Of a stretch of DNA of 64,000 nucleotides, positions 1 through 7,819 are shown in pieces. The notes beneath the pieces are model-generated. The model saw only the letters and a list, made by a program, of their open reading frames with translations. It was not told where the DNA came from and made no database searches. Each line of letters begins with the position of its first letter. Position 1 is the first letter of the stretch. The stretch is from Alistipes sp. (GTDB taxonomy: Bacteria; Bacteroidota; Bacteroidia; Bacteroidales; Rikenellaceae): positions 98,112-162,111 of the forward strand of contig JAFSBY010000002.1 in the NCBI GenBank assembly GCA_017437045.1, given 5' to 3'. The position numbers were made by a program, and so were the translations under genes.

Positions 1-889
1 TGACGTGGATCGTGCCCGGCTCGCTGACGGTGAAGTAGCCGCCGTCCGGCTCTACGGCATAGAGCACAGCCGACGGATCCCACATCGGACGGTCGTAGGG
101 CATCGGCTTATAGACTTTGTAAGCCTCGGCCAGCGGATGCTTCTCCACATAGCCGAAATCGCCCAGAATCGACTCTACGGGGTAGAGGATCGCGCTACCC
201 ACCTCGAAGGGTGAGGTGACGATCGGGGTAGGCCACTGCTCAAAGATAGCTTTTGCGGCTGGTTGGTCGATGCGGATGTTGTATTCGGCCATCGTGTCGT
301 CCTCCGGATAGAAGTCGCCACCCATCATCACGAGCTGCTTGACCTTCTGCTTGATGAGGACTACACCGGCCATCGGCGAGCATTGATCGGCTTCCGAGGC
401 CAACAGACGTTGCAGGTTGGTCGAAAAACCGACGGCAATGATCGTGACCGAGTGGTCGGGGGCTTCCGAAAGAAGCTCGCGCAGGCGATCCACACTCTCG
501 GGCAGGGTCGTGCAATCGGTGATAGTCCGTGCATAATGCGGATCGGCTACGGTCTGGCTTGTAAAACTGTTTACGCGATCACAATCCGCTCCGTCGCTGA
601 TCCGACCCAGCGGCAGATTGGGATAGCCGTAGAAGGTGTTCATCAGATCGAGATACTCCACGCTCTGCGGCTCCTCCTTGTTGGAGGTGATGCCAAGCAG
701 TTCGATACGCCCTTCATCGGCATATTTGTAGAGCATGTCGAGGGCCAACGCATCGTCGATGTCATTGCCCATGTCGGTATCGAAAATCACCTTCATTGGG
801 GCTTGTTCAGCGACCGGAGCCTCCGAACAAGCCGTCGAAAGGGTTGCTCCGGCCAGCAGCATCCATGCGGTGATAAAGTAGGTCTTCAT
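1..889 (-). CDS. Nucleoside hydrolase lipoprotein, 3' end cut by window edge
   Basis: Translating the minus strand from ATG at 889 gives an open frame running off the left edge, about 296 residues. It begins with a lipoprotein signal (hydrophobic stretch ending STACSE) and continues with FDTDMGNDIDDALAL at about residues 35-50, the Asp cluster that binds Ca2+ in inosine-uridine nucleoside hydrolases. VMMGG and AEYNIRIDQPAA, also typical of the family, follow. The enzyme would cleave nucleosides to ribose and base, probably in the periplasm or at the outer membrane. It is the last gene seen of a minus-strand group with a permease and ribokinase, which supports ribose salvage. A similar gene set is known as the rus locus of Bacteroides thetaiotaomicron; the functional match is inferred. 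The C-terminus is not visible. Confidence 0.9.
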   Translation of the reverse strand, partial: MKTYFITAWMLLAGATLSTACSEAPVAEQAPMKVIFDTDMGNDIDDALALDMLYKYADEGRIELLGITSNKEEPQSVEYLDLMNTFYGYPNLPLGRISDGADCDRVNSFTSQTVADPHYARTITDCTTLPESVDRLRELLSEAPDHSVTIIAVGFSTNLQRLLASEADQCSPMAGVVLIKQKVKQLVMMGGDFYPEDDTMAEYNIRIDQPAAKAIFEQWPTPIVTSPFEVGSAILYPVESILGDFGYVEKHPLAEAYKVYKPMPYDRPMWDPSAVLYAVEPDGGYFTVSEPGTIHV

Positions 890-937
890 AGTTGGATTTT
901 CGTTAGAGAGTTGGATGTTCTTCAGATATCGGTGGGT

Positions 938-1942
938 TTAATTCGCACCGGAGAGAATGATAAGAGCCAAGCCGGCAATGAAGAGGCAGAACATGGCGGC
1001 CAGCAGCCCCATCGTCGAGCCCTTTGCCCCCTTAAACTCGCGCCAGATGAAGACGCCCCAGATGGCAGCGATCATCGGTGCACCCTGTCCTAGCGCATAG
1101 GAGATAGCGGCTCCGGCCTTACCGGCAGCGATATAACTAAAGGCCGTACCCAATGCCCAGATGGCACCTCCGAGTACACCGACCATGTGGGTCGAGAGTG
1201 AACCTTTGAAGTAGGCCTTGTAGCTCACCGGCTCGCCCTCGAAGGGATGGCGCATCACCCACGTGTTGAAGATGAAGTTGCTCAGCAACACGCCGATCGA
1301 GAAGACGAAGAGTGCCGAGTAGGGGGTCAGCATGCCCGGGGTCGGATCGGCAAAGTTGTTCAAGTCCATGGCTGCCGCTACGAAACGGTAGAAGAATGCC
1401 ATGATAATGCCGGCTAACGCTGCTAAGATGATGCCCTTGCGGCTGCTCTTGCGCTCACCTTGCGATTGCTTGGCCGAGGCCACGCCATTGAGGATGATGG
1501 CCAACACGATCAGTGCAACGCCGATAAACAGAATCACCGGATCGCCTTTGGGTGCCCCTATATAATTGATAATAACACCCAGCACCAGTGCCAAACCGAC
1601 ACCCAACGGGAAGGCTACGGCCAGACCGGCCAGCGATACGGAGGCCGAGAGCAAGATGTTCGAGGCGTTGAAGACCACGCCACCGATCACGACGCTCAAC
1701 AGATTTTGCGAATCGGCCTGCATCAGGTCGGGCAGGAAACTGCGACCCTCGCTACCGAAACTGCCGAGCGTGAAGCCCGAGAGGAGGCTGAAGAGAACCA
1801 TGCCGATCACATAGTCCCAATAATAGAGTTCGTAACGCCACGATTTAGAGGCCATCTTTTGGGTGTTGCCCCACGAGCCCCAAGCGAGCATCGTGACAAA
1901 GCAGAAGAGCACTGCTAACGGATAGTTGTCTACAATAAACAT
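938..1942 (-). CDS. DMT-superfamily sugar or nucleoside permease
   Basis: A 334-residue, very hydrophobic protein with about ten predicted membrane segments, beginning MFIVDNYPLAVLFCFVTMLA. The WGSWGNTQK motif near residue 21 and the two-halved layout resemble the drug/metabolite transporter superfamily (GRP, ureide-permease and RhaT-like sugar carriers). It lies between a nucleoside hydrolase (48 bases downstream) and ribokinase (42 bases upstream), so ribose or a nucleoside is the likely substrate. That is inference from context; sequence alone does not fix the substrate. It would sit in the inner membrane and feed the ribokinase. Confidence 0.8.
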   Translation of the reverse strand: MFIVDNYPLAVLFCFVTMLAWGSWGNTQKMASKSWRYELYYWDYVIGMVLFSLLSGFTLGSFGSEGRSFLPDLMQADSQNLLSVVIGGVVFNASNILLSASVSLAGLAVAFPLGVGLALVLGVIINYIGAPKGDPVILFIGVALIVLAIILNGVASAKQSQGERKSSRKGIILAALAGIIMAFFYRFVAAAMDLNNFADPTPGMLTPYSALFVFSIGVLLSNFIFNTWVMRHPFEGEPVSYKAYFKGSLSTHMVGVLGGAIWALGTAFSYIAAGKAGAAISYALGQGAPMIAAIWGVFIWREFKGAKGSTMGLLAAMFCLFIAGLALIILSGAN

Positions 1943-1984
1943 ATAGGTATCGTTTTTTTAGGTATTTAATTTCTTGTTGGTTCT

Positions 1985-2896
1985 TTAGCGAGCCTCTACT
2001 TCGCTTCGGTGGGGGATGGAGGCTTGAGCTCCCAGACGGGTGACGGCAATCGCCGAGGCGCGTGAGGCAAACGACACGGCTTCGGCCAACGTGCGGCCTT
2101 CGACTAATGCTACGCAGAGCGCACCGTTGAACGTATCGCCTGCTGCCGTTGTGTCAATCGCCTCGACACGCTGGGCCGGAATGTGCTCATAGCGATTCCC
2201 CTCCTTGATCAGTGCTCCCTCCGATCCGAGGGTGATCACCACCCGCTCAACACCCTTTTCGGTGAGGACATCGGCTGCTCGACGAGCACTTTCAGGATCG
2301 TGGATGCGAATGCCCGTCAGACTTTCAGCTTCGGTGCGGTTGGGGGTGATCAGATGCAACATCGGATAGAGATTCTCCGGTATTGGGGCCGCAGGTGCCG
2401 GATTGAGCACCACTTTTACGCCGTGGCGGGCTGCCAGGGCCGTTGCGTGCATGATCGTTTGGATCGGGATCTCCATCTGCATCAAGACGAGCGATGCGTC
2501 GGCAATCAACGCCTCGGCCGCGTCGATCTCCTCTGCGGTCAGGAGGGCGTTGGCGCCGGGAGCTACCACGATACAGTTTTCGGCGGCCCGATCGACGGTG
2601 ATCAGTGCCACGCCCGAGGGGGCTTGATCAGTCGTGATGGCGTAGGAGGTGTCGATCCCCTCGGCCTTGTAGGAGGCAATGGATGCCTGTCCAAAGGGGT
2701 CGTTGCCGACTTTGCAGAGAAACGATGTACGCCCGCCCATGCGCGCGACAGCTACTGCTTGGTTGGCACCTTTCCCGCCTTGCAGCATATAAAAGTCGCC
2801 GCCCAGCACGGTCTCACCGGGGCGGGGCAACTGCGAGGTTTTGATCGTCATGTCGGTGTTGCTGCTACCGATGACGACAATGTGTGCGTTGTTCAT
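1985..2896 (-). CDS. rbsK: Ribokinase
   Basis: 303 residues, the usual ribokinase length. It shows both PfkB-family signatures: GGKGANQAVAVARMGG near residue 40 (substrate binding) and DTTAAGDTFNGAL near residue 248 (anion hole and catalytic Asp; the common DTxGAGD reads DTTAAGD). NPAPA and the TPNRTEAE block are typical of ribokinases rather than fructokinases. It phosphorylates D-ribose to ribose-5-phosphate with ATP. First gene of the minus-strand ribose/nucleoside group, transcribed from a promoter that overlaps a palindrome likely to be the operator of the divergent LacI-type regulator. Confidence 0.92.
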   Translation of the reverse strand: MNNAHIVVIGSSNTDMTIKTSQLPRPGETVLGGDFYMLQGGKGANQAVAVARMGGRTSFLCKVGNDPFGQASIASYKAEGIDTSYAITTDQAPSGVALITVDRAAENCIVVAPGANALLTAEEIDAAEALIADASLVLMQMEIPIQTIMHATALAARHGVKVVLNPAPAAPIPENLYPMLHLITPNRTEAESLTGIRIHDPESARRAADVLTEKGVERVVITLGSEGALIKEGNRYEHIPAQRVEAIDTTAAGDTFNGALCVALVEGRTLAEAVSFASRASAIAVTRLGAQASIPHRSEVEAR

Positions 2897-2929
2897 GGCC
2901 TAATATCTGTTTGTTTCGTTCTTTTAATC

Positions 2930-2951
2930 TTTGCGCAATCGTTTGTGCAAA
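2930..2951. promoter_or_regulatory. Candidate LacI-family operator
   Basis: A 22-base imperfect palindrome, TTTGCGCAATC/GTTTGTGCAAA, matching at 9 of 11 positions per arm and having the central CG typical of LacI-family operators. It overlaps the -7 box and presumed start of the rbsK operon and lies about 60 bases upstream of the divergent LacI-type regulator promoter. Binding would repress the ribose operon; this is inference. Confidence 0.6.
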
Positions 2952-2955
2952 GATA
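2948..2955 (-). promoter_or_regulatory. -7 box of the rbsK operon
   Basis: Minus strand reads TATCTTTG, matching the Bacteroidota TAnnTTTG -7 element. It lies about 50 bases before the rbsK start and is partly covered by the candidate operator. Confidence 0.65.
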
Positions 2956-3009
2956 GATATATTTCAATATACTCCAAATGTTTTTTCCGTTTTTTTACAA
3001 AAAAAAGTG

Positions 3010-3017
3010 TATATTTG
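3010..3017 (+). promoter_or_regulatory. -7 box of the LacI-type regulator
   Basis: TATATTTG matches the Bacteroidota -7 consensus. It lies 24 bases before ATG 3042, so transcription would begin near 3024. This rules out the longer open frame that begins at 2931. Confidence 0.6.
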
Positions 3018-3041
3018 CAAAAAAGTAGCATCAACAGCTTT

Positions 3042-4061
3042 ATGGAAGAACGGATGACCTTAGTGGCCTTAGCCGAGCGCACAGGGCTTTCGGTGACCAC
3101 TATCTCACGCGTATTGAGCGGACAAGCCGAAAAGTATCGTATCAGCCCCAAAACAGTGGAGTATATCAAGCAGGAGGCTGATCGATGCAATTATCGTCCC
3201 AATGTGATGGCGCAAAGTTTGCGCACGAAGCGAACGCGCACGATCGGATTGGTTGTGCCGGCTATCAGTAACCCCTTCTTTGCCAATATTGCAAGTGCTA
3301 TTGTGCAGAAAGCCAGAGAATTGGGCTATACAGTGATCCTCTCCGATGCTATGGAGGATGCCGAGCAGGAGGAGGAGGGCGTTCGTTCACTGCTGCTGCG
3401 GCATGTGGATGGTATCATCGTCAGCACATCGGCCGAGCAACCTGCCTTTCTCGAGCAGGTCAATGAGAGTGCCGTGCCGGTGGTGCTCATCGACCGCTAT
3501 TTTGCTGAAACGACGTTGCCCTATGTCGTGACCGATAACTATAGTGGTGCGTTGGAGGCGGTCAGCCATCTGATCAATCGAGGCCATCAGCGGGTGGCCT
3601 GCATCTGCGGTGTTCGCCACTCGGCTATTGTGCAGGAGCGTATGCGAGGGTATGTGGATGCTATGCAACGAGCAGGCCTTGAGCGGTTTGTGCACTGTGT
3701 GGGCGATGAGTTTTCGGTGCAAAATGGCTATATCGAGGCCAAATTGCTACTCAATAGTAACCCCCTGCCCACGGCCCTCTTTACGATGAATAACACGATT
3801 CTGCTCGGAGCCATCAAAGCGATCAAAGAGTCGGGGTTGCGGATCCCGGAAGATATTTCGGTGGTCTCGTTCGATGACAATCCGTTTTTGGACTATATCA
3901 GCCCTGCGATTACTCGTATTGTGCAGCCGCAGAATGAGTTAGGGTCGATTGCGCTGCGTATCTTGATTCGCAGCATCGAGGAAAACGAACGTTCTGATGC
4001 CCGCATCAAACTCTCACCGATACTCAAATTGTGTGATTCGGTGGCTCTCTATGATAAGTAG
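3042..4061 (+). CDS. LacI-family transcriptional regulator of ribose/nucleoside use
   Basis: 339 residues from ATG 3042. The frame is open further upstream, but that extension is AT-rich, lacks homology and contains the promoter. The N-terminus has the LacI helix-turn-helix (TLVALAERTGLSVTTISRVLSG), followed by the hinge YRPNVMAQSLRTKRTRTIGLVVP and a periplasmic-binding-protein-like sensor domain to the end (SNPFFANIASAIVQ, DGIIVS, VVSFDDNPF). It is divergent from the rbsK operon with a palindromic site between them, so it most likely represses that operon. The effector is probably ribose or a phosphate derivative; this is inference. Confidence 0.9.
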   Translation: MEERMTLVALAERTGLSVTTISRVLSGQAEKYRISPKTVEYIKQEADRCNYRPNVMAQSLRTKRTRTIGLVVPAISNPFFANIASAIVQKARELGYTVILSDAMEDAEQEEEGVRSLLLRHVDGIIVSTSAEQPAFLEQVNESAVPVVLIDRYFAETTLPYVVTDNYSGALEAVSHLINRGHQRVACICGVRHSAIVQERMRGYVDAMQRAGLERFVHCVGDEFSVQNGYIEAKLLLNSNPLPTALFTMNNTILLGAIKAIKESGLRIPEDISVVSFDDNPFLDYISPAITRIVQPQNELGSIALRILIRSIEENERSDARIKLSPILKLCDSVALYDK

Positions 4062-4110
4062 AAGTGCTCAAACGTTTGCATCGCAGGCGAAAAGGTCTCG
4101 TTGTTAAAAA

Positions 4111-4142
4111 TTTGCCGAAATAAAAAAAAGACACTATCTTTG
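4111..4142 (+). promoter_or_regulatory. Promoter of tRNA-Pro
   Basis: TTTG at 4111-4114, 20 bases, then TATCTTTG at 4135-4142: close to the Bacteroidota sigma consensus, 16 bases ahead of the tRNA. Confidence 0.7.
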
Positions 4143-4158
4143 CCGTGTCAAAAGAGTT

Positions 4159-4233
4159 CGGGGTGTAGCGCAGCCCGGTTAGCGCGTCTGGTTTGGGACC
4201 AGAAAGTCGCTGGTTCGAATCCAGTCTCCCCGA
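4159..4233 (+). tRNA. tRNA-Pro (anticodon TGG)
   Basis: A full cloverleaf can be folded: acceptor CGGGGTG/CTCCCCG, D stem GCGC/GCGC, anticodon stem TCTGG/CCAGA with loop TTTGGGA (anticodon TGG), and T arm with TTCGAAT. The discriminator base is A and no CCA is encoded. The acceptor has one T6:T67 mismatch. Its own promoter lies upstream and a hairpin terminator directly downstream. Confidence 0.96.
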
Positions 4234-4239
4234 CACATG

Positions 4240-4270
4240 AAAAAACCTATGCCCAAGCATAGGTTTTTTT
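4240..4270 (+). terminator. Rho-independent terminator after tRNA-Pro
   Basis: Arms AAAAAACCTATGC and GCATAGGTTTTTT around a CCAA loop, ending in a T run. The A run on the other side allows it also to end the minus-strand operon that finishes at 4297. Confidence 0.85.
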
Positions 4271-4296
4271 GTCATTTAGCTTGGATGTATCCGCTC

Positions 4297-4917
4297 TTAC
4301 TCGGCAAACAGATGGGCAAATGATCCGTTGGTGGGCGGACAATAGACCTGGAATCCTGCCGCGTGACCGGCATCGGCGTTCCGTGCACCATCGTCGATGA
4401 AGAGGGTCTCTTCGGGGTTGATGCCCGTGCGGCGAATCACCTCTTGGAAGATCTCCGGAGCGGGTTTCAGCAGCTTCATTTCGTAGGAGAGGAAAATCCC
4501 GTCGAAGCAATCTTCGATCTTGCGGCCGGCGGCTGCAAAGTGCCGGCGCACGGCATCAAAGGCTACACGATTCGTGTTCGAGAGGATATAGAGCTTCAAC
4601 CCGCGAGCGCGCAACTGCTCGATTAGTTCGATTTTGCGGCTGTCTACGCGAGCCAGGAACTCCCGATAGACCCACTCGATCTGCTCGTTCGTCACATCGG
4701 GACGATTGTCGATGCGGCGCATCTCATCACAAGCCTCCTCCCAGGTGATTTCGCCGCGCTCCATGCGTTCGTTTACCTCGGCCGGATAGCAGGGATCCAT
4801 CAGCGCAGCCATACGTGGCATGCCGATTTGGCGGAAGCATTCGCGCACGCGTTCCATCTCCAGATCGACAATCACGCCACCCAGATCGAAAATAACTTGT
4901 TTGATATTTTGTAACAT
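4297..4917 (-). CDS. HAD-family phosphatase (YihX-like)
   Basis: 206 residues with HAD motifs in order: IFDLGGVIVDLE near residue 9 (nucleophile Asp; the second Asp of DxD is replaced by Gly, as in YihX-type members), ILSNT near 112 (motif II), K near 149 in LKPAPEIF, and LFIDDGARNADAG near 172 (motif IV). Probably a small-molecule phosphatase; substrate unknown. It is the last gene of the operon with the steroid-reductase homologue, starting 10 bases after the dehydrogenase ends. Its role there is not evident, and it may simply share the transcript. Confidence 0.85.
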   Translation of the reverse strand: MLQNIKQVIFDLGGVIVDLEMERVRECFRQIGMPRMAALMDPCYPAEVNERMERGEITWEEACDEMRRIDNRPDVTNEQIEWVYREFLARVDSRKIELIEQLRARGLKLYILSNTNRVAFDAVRRHFAAAGRKIEDCFDGIFLSYEMKLLKPAPEIFQEVIRRTGINPEETLFIDDGARNADAGHAAGFQVYCPPTNGSFAHLFAE

Positions 4918-4927
4918 CTTGTAGGTT

Positions 4928-5737
4928 TTATTTTTGGTATTTCATGGTTCGACGTCGGATGGGCCGGATCATCCACATGGGAAGGCTCACCAGCAGCGGA
5001 ATCCAAATGCGATTCCACCAATCGGGCACCGAGCAGCGTACCCCTCGCCACATGGCACTCAATCCGCGGCGTGCGCAACGGTCGGCCGTAATCAACCCTC
5101 CGATGCGCGTCCCCAGCCGTTGCAATTTCGGAGGCAGGCCATACAGATCGGTCGCTACACCTGCCGGGCAGATGGCCGAAAGACGGATGCCGTGCTCTCG
5201 AATCTCCTTGGCAAAGGCGACGGTGAAGGCCTTCAGATAGGCCTTCGAGGCGCTATAGACGGCCAATCCCGGGAAGGGCATCCAGAGCGAATAGGAGGAC
5301 ATGTTGAGCATGTAGCCCTTGATGCCGCGTTCGATCATGCGGGCCGCATAGCGACGGCAGAGTTTCGTGGTGGTCATATCGTGCAACAGCAACATGCGCT
5401 CGATCTTCTGTTCGTCGGTCTTGAGCACATCGCAGAAGGAGAAGATCCCGGCATTGTTGATCAGAACGTCGATCTCGATCCCGGCAGCTGCTACCGCCTC
5501 GTACAGCTCGTCTGCAGCCTCCATGCGTGCCAAATCCATCGTGAGTGGCCGCACCTTGACGGCCTGCTCTTGCTCGATTTGTCGGGCTACCTCCAGCAAA
5601 GGTTCCGGATGATTGCCCACGATGACCAAATTGTAGCCCAGCGCAGCCAGACGTGTGGCATAGCAACGCCCGATGCCCGATCCGGCACCGGTGATCAGTG
5701 CCCAGGCACTCCCTCTCTCTACAGCTCCGCGTGGCAT
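4928..5737 (-). CDS. Short-chain dehydrogenase/reductase, candidate hydroxysteroid dehydrogenase
   Basis: 269 residues from ATG 5737, two bases after the upstream gene's stop; the longer open frame would overlap that gene by 40 codons. Classical SDR features are present: TGAGSGIG (16-23, NAD(P) binding), NNAG (94-97), catalytic Ser148, Tyr161 and Lys165 (YSASK). A C-terminal hydrophobic patch, WIPLLVSLPMWM, could anchor it to the membrane, as in some 17-beta-HSD-like SDRs. It is translated with an OYE and a steroid 5-alpha-reductase homologue, so a 3- or 17-hydroxysteroid or bile-acid dehydrogenase role is attractive. The family assignment is firm; the substrate is inference. Confidence 0.88.
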   Translation of the reverse strand: MPRGAVERGSAWALITGAGSGIGRCYATRLAALGYNLVIVGNHPEPLLEVARQIEQEQAVKVRPLTMDLARMEAADELYEAVAAAGIEIDVLINNAGIFSFCDVLKTDEQKIERMLLLHDMTTTKLCRRYAARMIERGIKGYMLNMSSYSLWMPFPGLAVYSASKAYLKAFTVAFAKEIREHGIRLSAICPAGVATDLYGLPPKLQRLGTRIGGLITADRCARRGLSAMWRGVRCSVPDWWNRIWIPLLVSLPMWMIRPIRRRTMKYQK

Positions 5738-5739
5738 GG

Positions 5740-6966
5740 TTATTTGATCTTTTTGAGTTCGCGCCACAATTTGTCGGGAATCGGCTCCTGACAGTTGTGG
5801 CAACATTGCATATCGCGTGAATACATGCGGGCAATGCAGTAGTCGCGGTGGTCGCAACCCGATCGGGTCGAGAGGTCGCCCTCACGCATTTTATTGACGA
5901 AATTTGGGTCGTTGATCAACGCACGCGCCATCTGCACCAACTCGAAACCTTCGCCCAATACCCGCTCGATGCCCTCGCGCGAGACCAGGCCACCCACATA
6001 GATCAGCGGCAGTTTCAACGCTTCGCGGAATCGCTTGGCCTTCTCCAGGAAGAAACACTCCTCGAAATCGTATTGCTTGATCATCCAATTACCGAACAGA
6101 TTGACCACGATCTTTTGCGGCCAGGACGACCAGGGCATGTAGTAGCTCATCGTCTTGGTCGGGATGCGACCGCGCATGACCGCCATCGGAGCCTTCGAGA
6201 CAAAACCCGAGGAGAGGACAATGCCGTGCACGCCCAATCGCTCGATCTCGCGGGCAATTTCGATGCTTTCGTCGAGCTCGATGCCCCCCTTGAAGCCATC
6301 CTCCATGTTGTGTTTGACGACGACCGCCATCCCCAAACGTTCGGCCTCGGTCAGGACCTCCTCCAAACACATCTGCATGAAGCGCATGCGGTTTTGGAGC
6401 GAGCCGCCAAATTCGTCCCGACGACGATTCGTGTAGGGTGACAGGAATTGCGAAATGAGGTATCCGTGGCCGGCATGTACCTCTACCGAATCGAATCCCG
6501 CTTCGTGGGCCGTGACGACCGCCTTACCGAAATCTTTGGCAAAGGCCACACACTCCGCAGGGCGCATGCGACGGTGGAAGGTGGGGGAGTAGAGGTTGAA
6601 TCCGTTCGAGGCCGAGACGGGGAACGATCCGGCCGTAGACCAATGGGTCATGTTGCCACAATGGCCAATTTGAATGCCGGCGGCAGCCCCTTCGGCGTGG
6701 ATCGCATCGGTCATATCGCGCAATGCGGGGACGATCTCGTCGCGCAACCACAACTGCTTATTGAACGAGATACCGCTGCGGTTTACCGAGGCGTAGGCTA
6801 CGGTGGTCATGCCGATGCCGCCACGTGCTACGCTGACATGGTAATCTTTGAGTTGCTCGGTCGGTCCGAAGTCCTTGCCCATCGACTCAAAAGCGGCCGA
6901 ACGGATCGTGCGGTTGCGTAGGGTCAAAGGACCGAGTTGAAAGGGGGTAAAGAGTTTTGATTCCAT
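5740..6966 (-). CDS. Old Yellow Enzyme-family NADH:flavin oxidoreductase
   Basis: 408 residues. An FMN-binding TIM barrel is recognised from FTPFQLGPLTLRNR at the N-terminus, GIQIGHCG near 97-104, HAGHGYL at 164-170, RRRDEFGGSLQNR near 181-193, YVGG and the phosphate-binding end. The length covers only the barrel plus a short Cys-rich tail (CDHRDYC, then CCHNC); the FAD/NADH domains of the larger BaiCD/BaiH type are absent. OYEs reduce activated C=C bonds, including delta-4-3-ketosteroids in gut bacteria (5-beta or delta-1 reductases). Lying between an SDR and a steroid 5-alpha-reductase homologue, it could reduce the same ring system; this is inference. Whether the tail binds a metal cluster is unclear. 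Confidence 0.9.
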   Translation of the reverse strand: MESKLFTPFQLGPLTLRNRTIRSAAFESMGKDFGPTEQLKDYHVSVARGGIGMTTVAYASVNRSGISFNKQLWLRDEIVPALRDMTDAIHAEGAAAGIQIGHCGNMTHWSTAGSFPVSASNGFNLYSPTFHRRMRPAECVAFAKDFGKAVVTAHEAGFDSVEVHAGHGYLISQFLSPYTNRRRDEFGGSLQNRMRFMQMCLEEVLTEAERLGMAVVVKHNMEDGFKGGIELDESIEIAREIERLGVHGIVLSSGFVSKAPMAVMRGRIPTKTMSYYMPWSSWPQKIVVNLFGNWMIKQYDFEECFFLEKAKRFREALKLPLIYVGGLVSREGIERVLGEGFELVQMARALINDPNFVNKMREGDLSTRSGCDHRDYCIARMYSRDMQCCHNCQEPIPDKLWRELKKIK

Positions 6967-6981
6967 CGTTGGAATGGTTGT

Positions 6982-7743
6982 TTAGTAGATGAAAGGGATG
7001 ATCCGCTTGCGCCCCAATCGGGTGAACTCCTCACCGAACTCCTGCGCATAGCGGCGACGCAACGAGGCGGCACGCGGGGCGAGGTTGGCAAAGGTCCACA
7101 GGACAAAGACCACACCGGCCCACGACCACGAGGCGATGGCAAAGCCGGTCCACTCGGTCAGCTCGCCAAAATAATTGGCCGAGGTGACGTAGCGGAACAT
7201 GCCGCCGTGGGGGATGTAGTGGCGCGTATCACCCGGTTTGCGCAGCCGACGGATGATCGCATCGGAGTGGTGGTTGATCCACATACCGGTAAAGAAGATT
7301 GCCGTACCGACATAGAGATAGGGCTGGCAGAACCAATCGGCGTAGTAGCCCTCGGGGGCGAGGTAGAAGATCCATCCTCCCTGCATCAGTGCGTTGAGCG
7401 TATTGAAGAGCATACCCATCAGCACAATGCCAAGCGGCATCTTCGAGTTGCCACGCAGGCGTAACGGGAAGATGAACGAACGGTTGAAATAGTGGGTCTG
7501 GAAGAGCAAAAAGAGGATGAGCGGTATCGGCTCCCAGGCACGATCCGACAGCGCCCACAAAATGCACATAGCCACAAAGACGGGGCTCTCCATCAGCACC
7601 CAGCCCACTTTGTTGGCGATGGGACGGCCGAATTTGGGGTTGAAGAGGTAGCCGTAGCCCGCCTCGACAAATTGCAACCCAATGAATACCAATACGGCCA
7701 GGATTGCCATGACGATCAGAAAAATGTGGTAGATCTCCAACAT
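6982..7743 (-). CDS. 3-oxo-5-alpha-steroid 4-dehydrogenase (steroid 5-alpha-reductase) homologue
   Basis: 253 residues from ATG 7743, preceded by a -7 box at 7768-7775 that excludes the longer frame. A polytopic membrane protein with about seven membrane segments. The C-terminal half carries the SRD5A signature in order: YIPHGGMFRYVTSANYFGE (176-194), EWTGFA, NLAPRA (220-225) and a KRIIPFIY end. In the N-terminal half, MESPVF (Glu52) and THYFNRSFIFPL (Tyr85) align by eye with the substrate-contacting Glu57 and Tyr91 of human SRD5A2. The enzyme would reduce the delta-4 bond of a 3-ketosteroid or 3-oxo bile acid to the 5-alpha (allo) form with NADPH. First gene of a four-gene operon with an OYE, an SDR and a HAD. 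Substrate is inferred from the family. Confidence 0.92.
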   Translation of the reverse strand: MLEIYHIFLIVMAILAVLVFIGLQFVEAGYGYLFNPKFGRPIANKVGWVLMESPVFVAMCILWALSDRAWEPIPLILFLLFQTHYFNRSFIFPLRLRGNSKMPLGIVLMGMLFNTLNALMQGGWIFYLAPEGYYADWFCQPYLYVGTAIFFTGMWINHHSDAIIRRLRKPGDTRHYIPHGGMFRYVTSANYFGELTEWTGFAIASWSWAGVVFVLWTFANLAPRAASLRRRYAQEFGEEFTRLGRKRIIPFIY

Positions 7744-7767
7744 GGTAGTTGTCAATAAAAAATCGCG

Positions 7768-7775
7768 TAAAGATA
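7768..7775 (-). promoter_or_regulatory. -7 box of the steroid-reductase operon
   Basis: Minus strand TATCTTTA, one base off the TAnnTTTG consensus, 24 bases before the chosen start at 7743. Confidence 0.5.
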
Positions 7776-7819
7776 GCAAAAAAAGAGCAAAGGGCAAAAT
7801 CCCTTTGCTCGGTGTCGGA

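Noticed and set aside
2931-3041. Longer N-terminus for the LacI-type regulator
   Set aside because: The region contains the promoter, is AT-rich and encodes no LacI homology; the HTH begins right after Met 3042.
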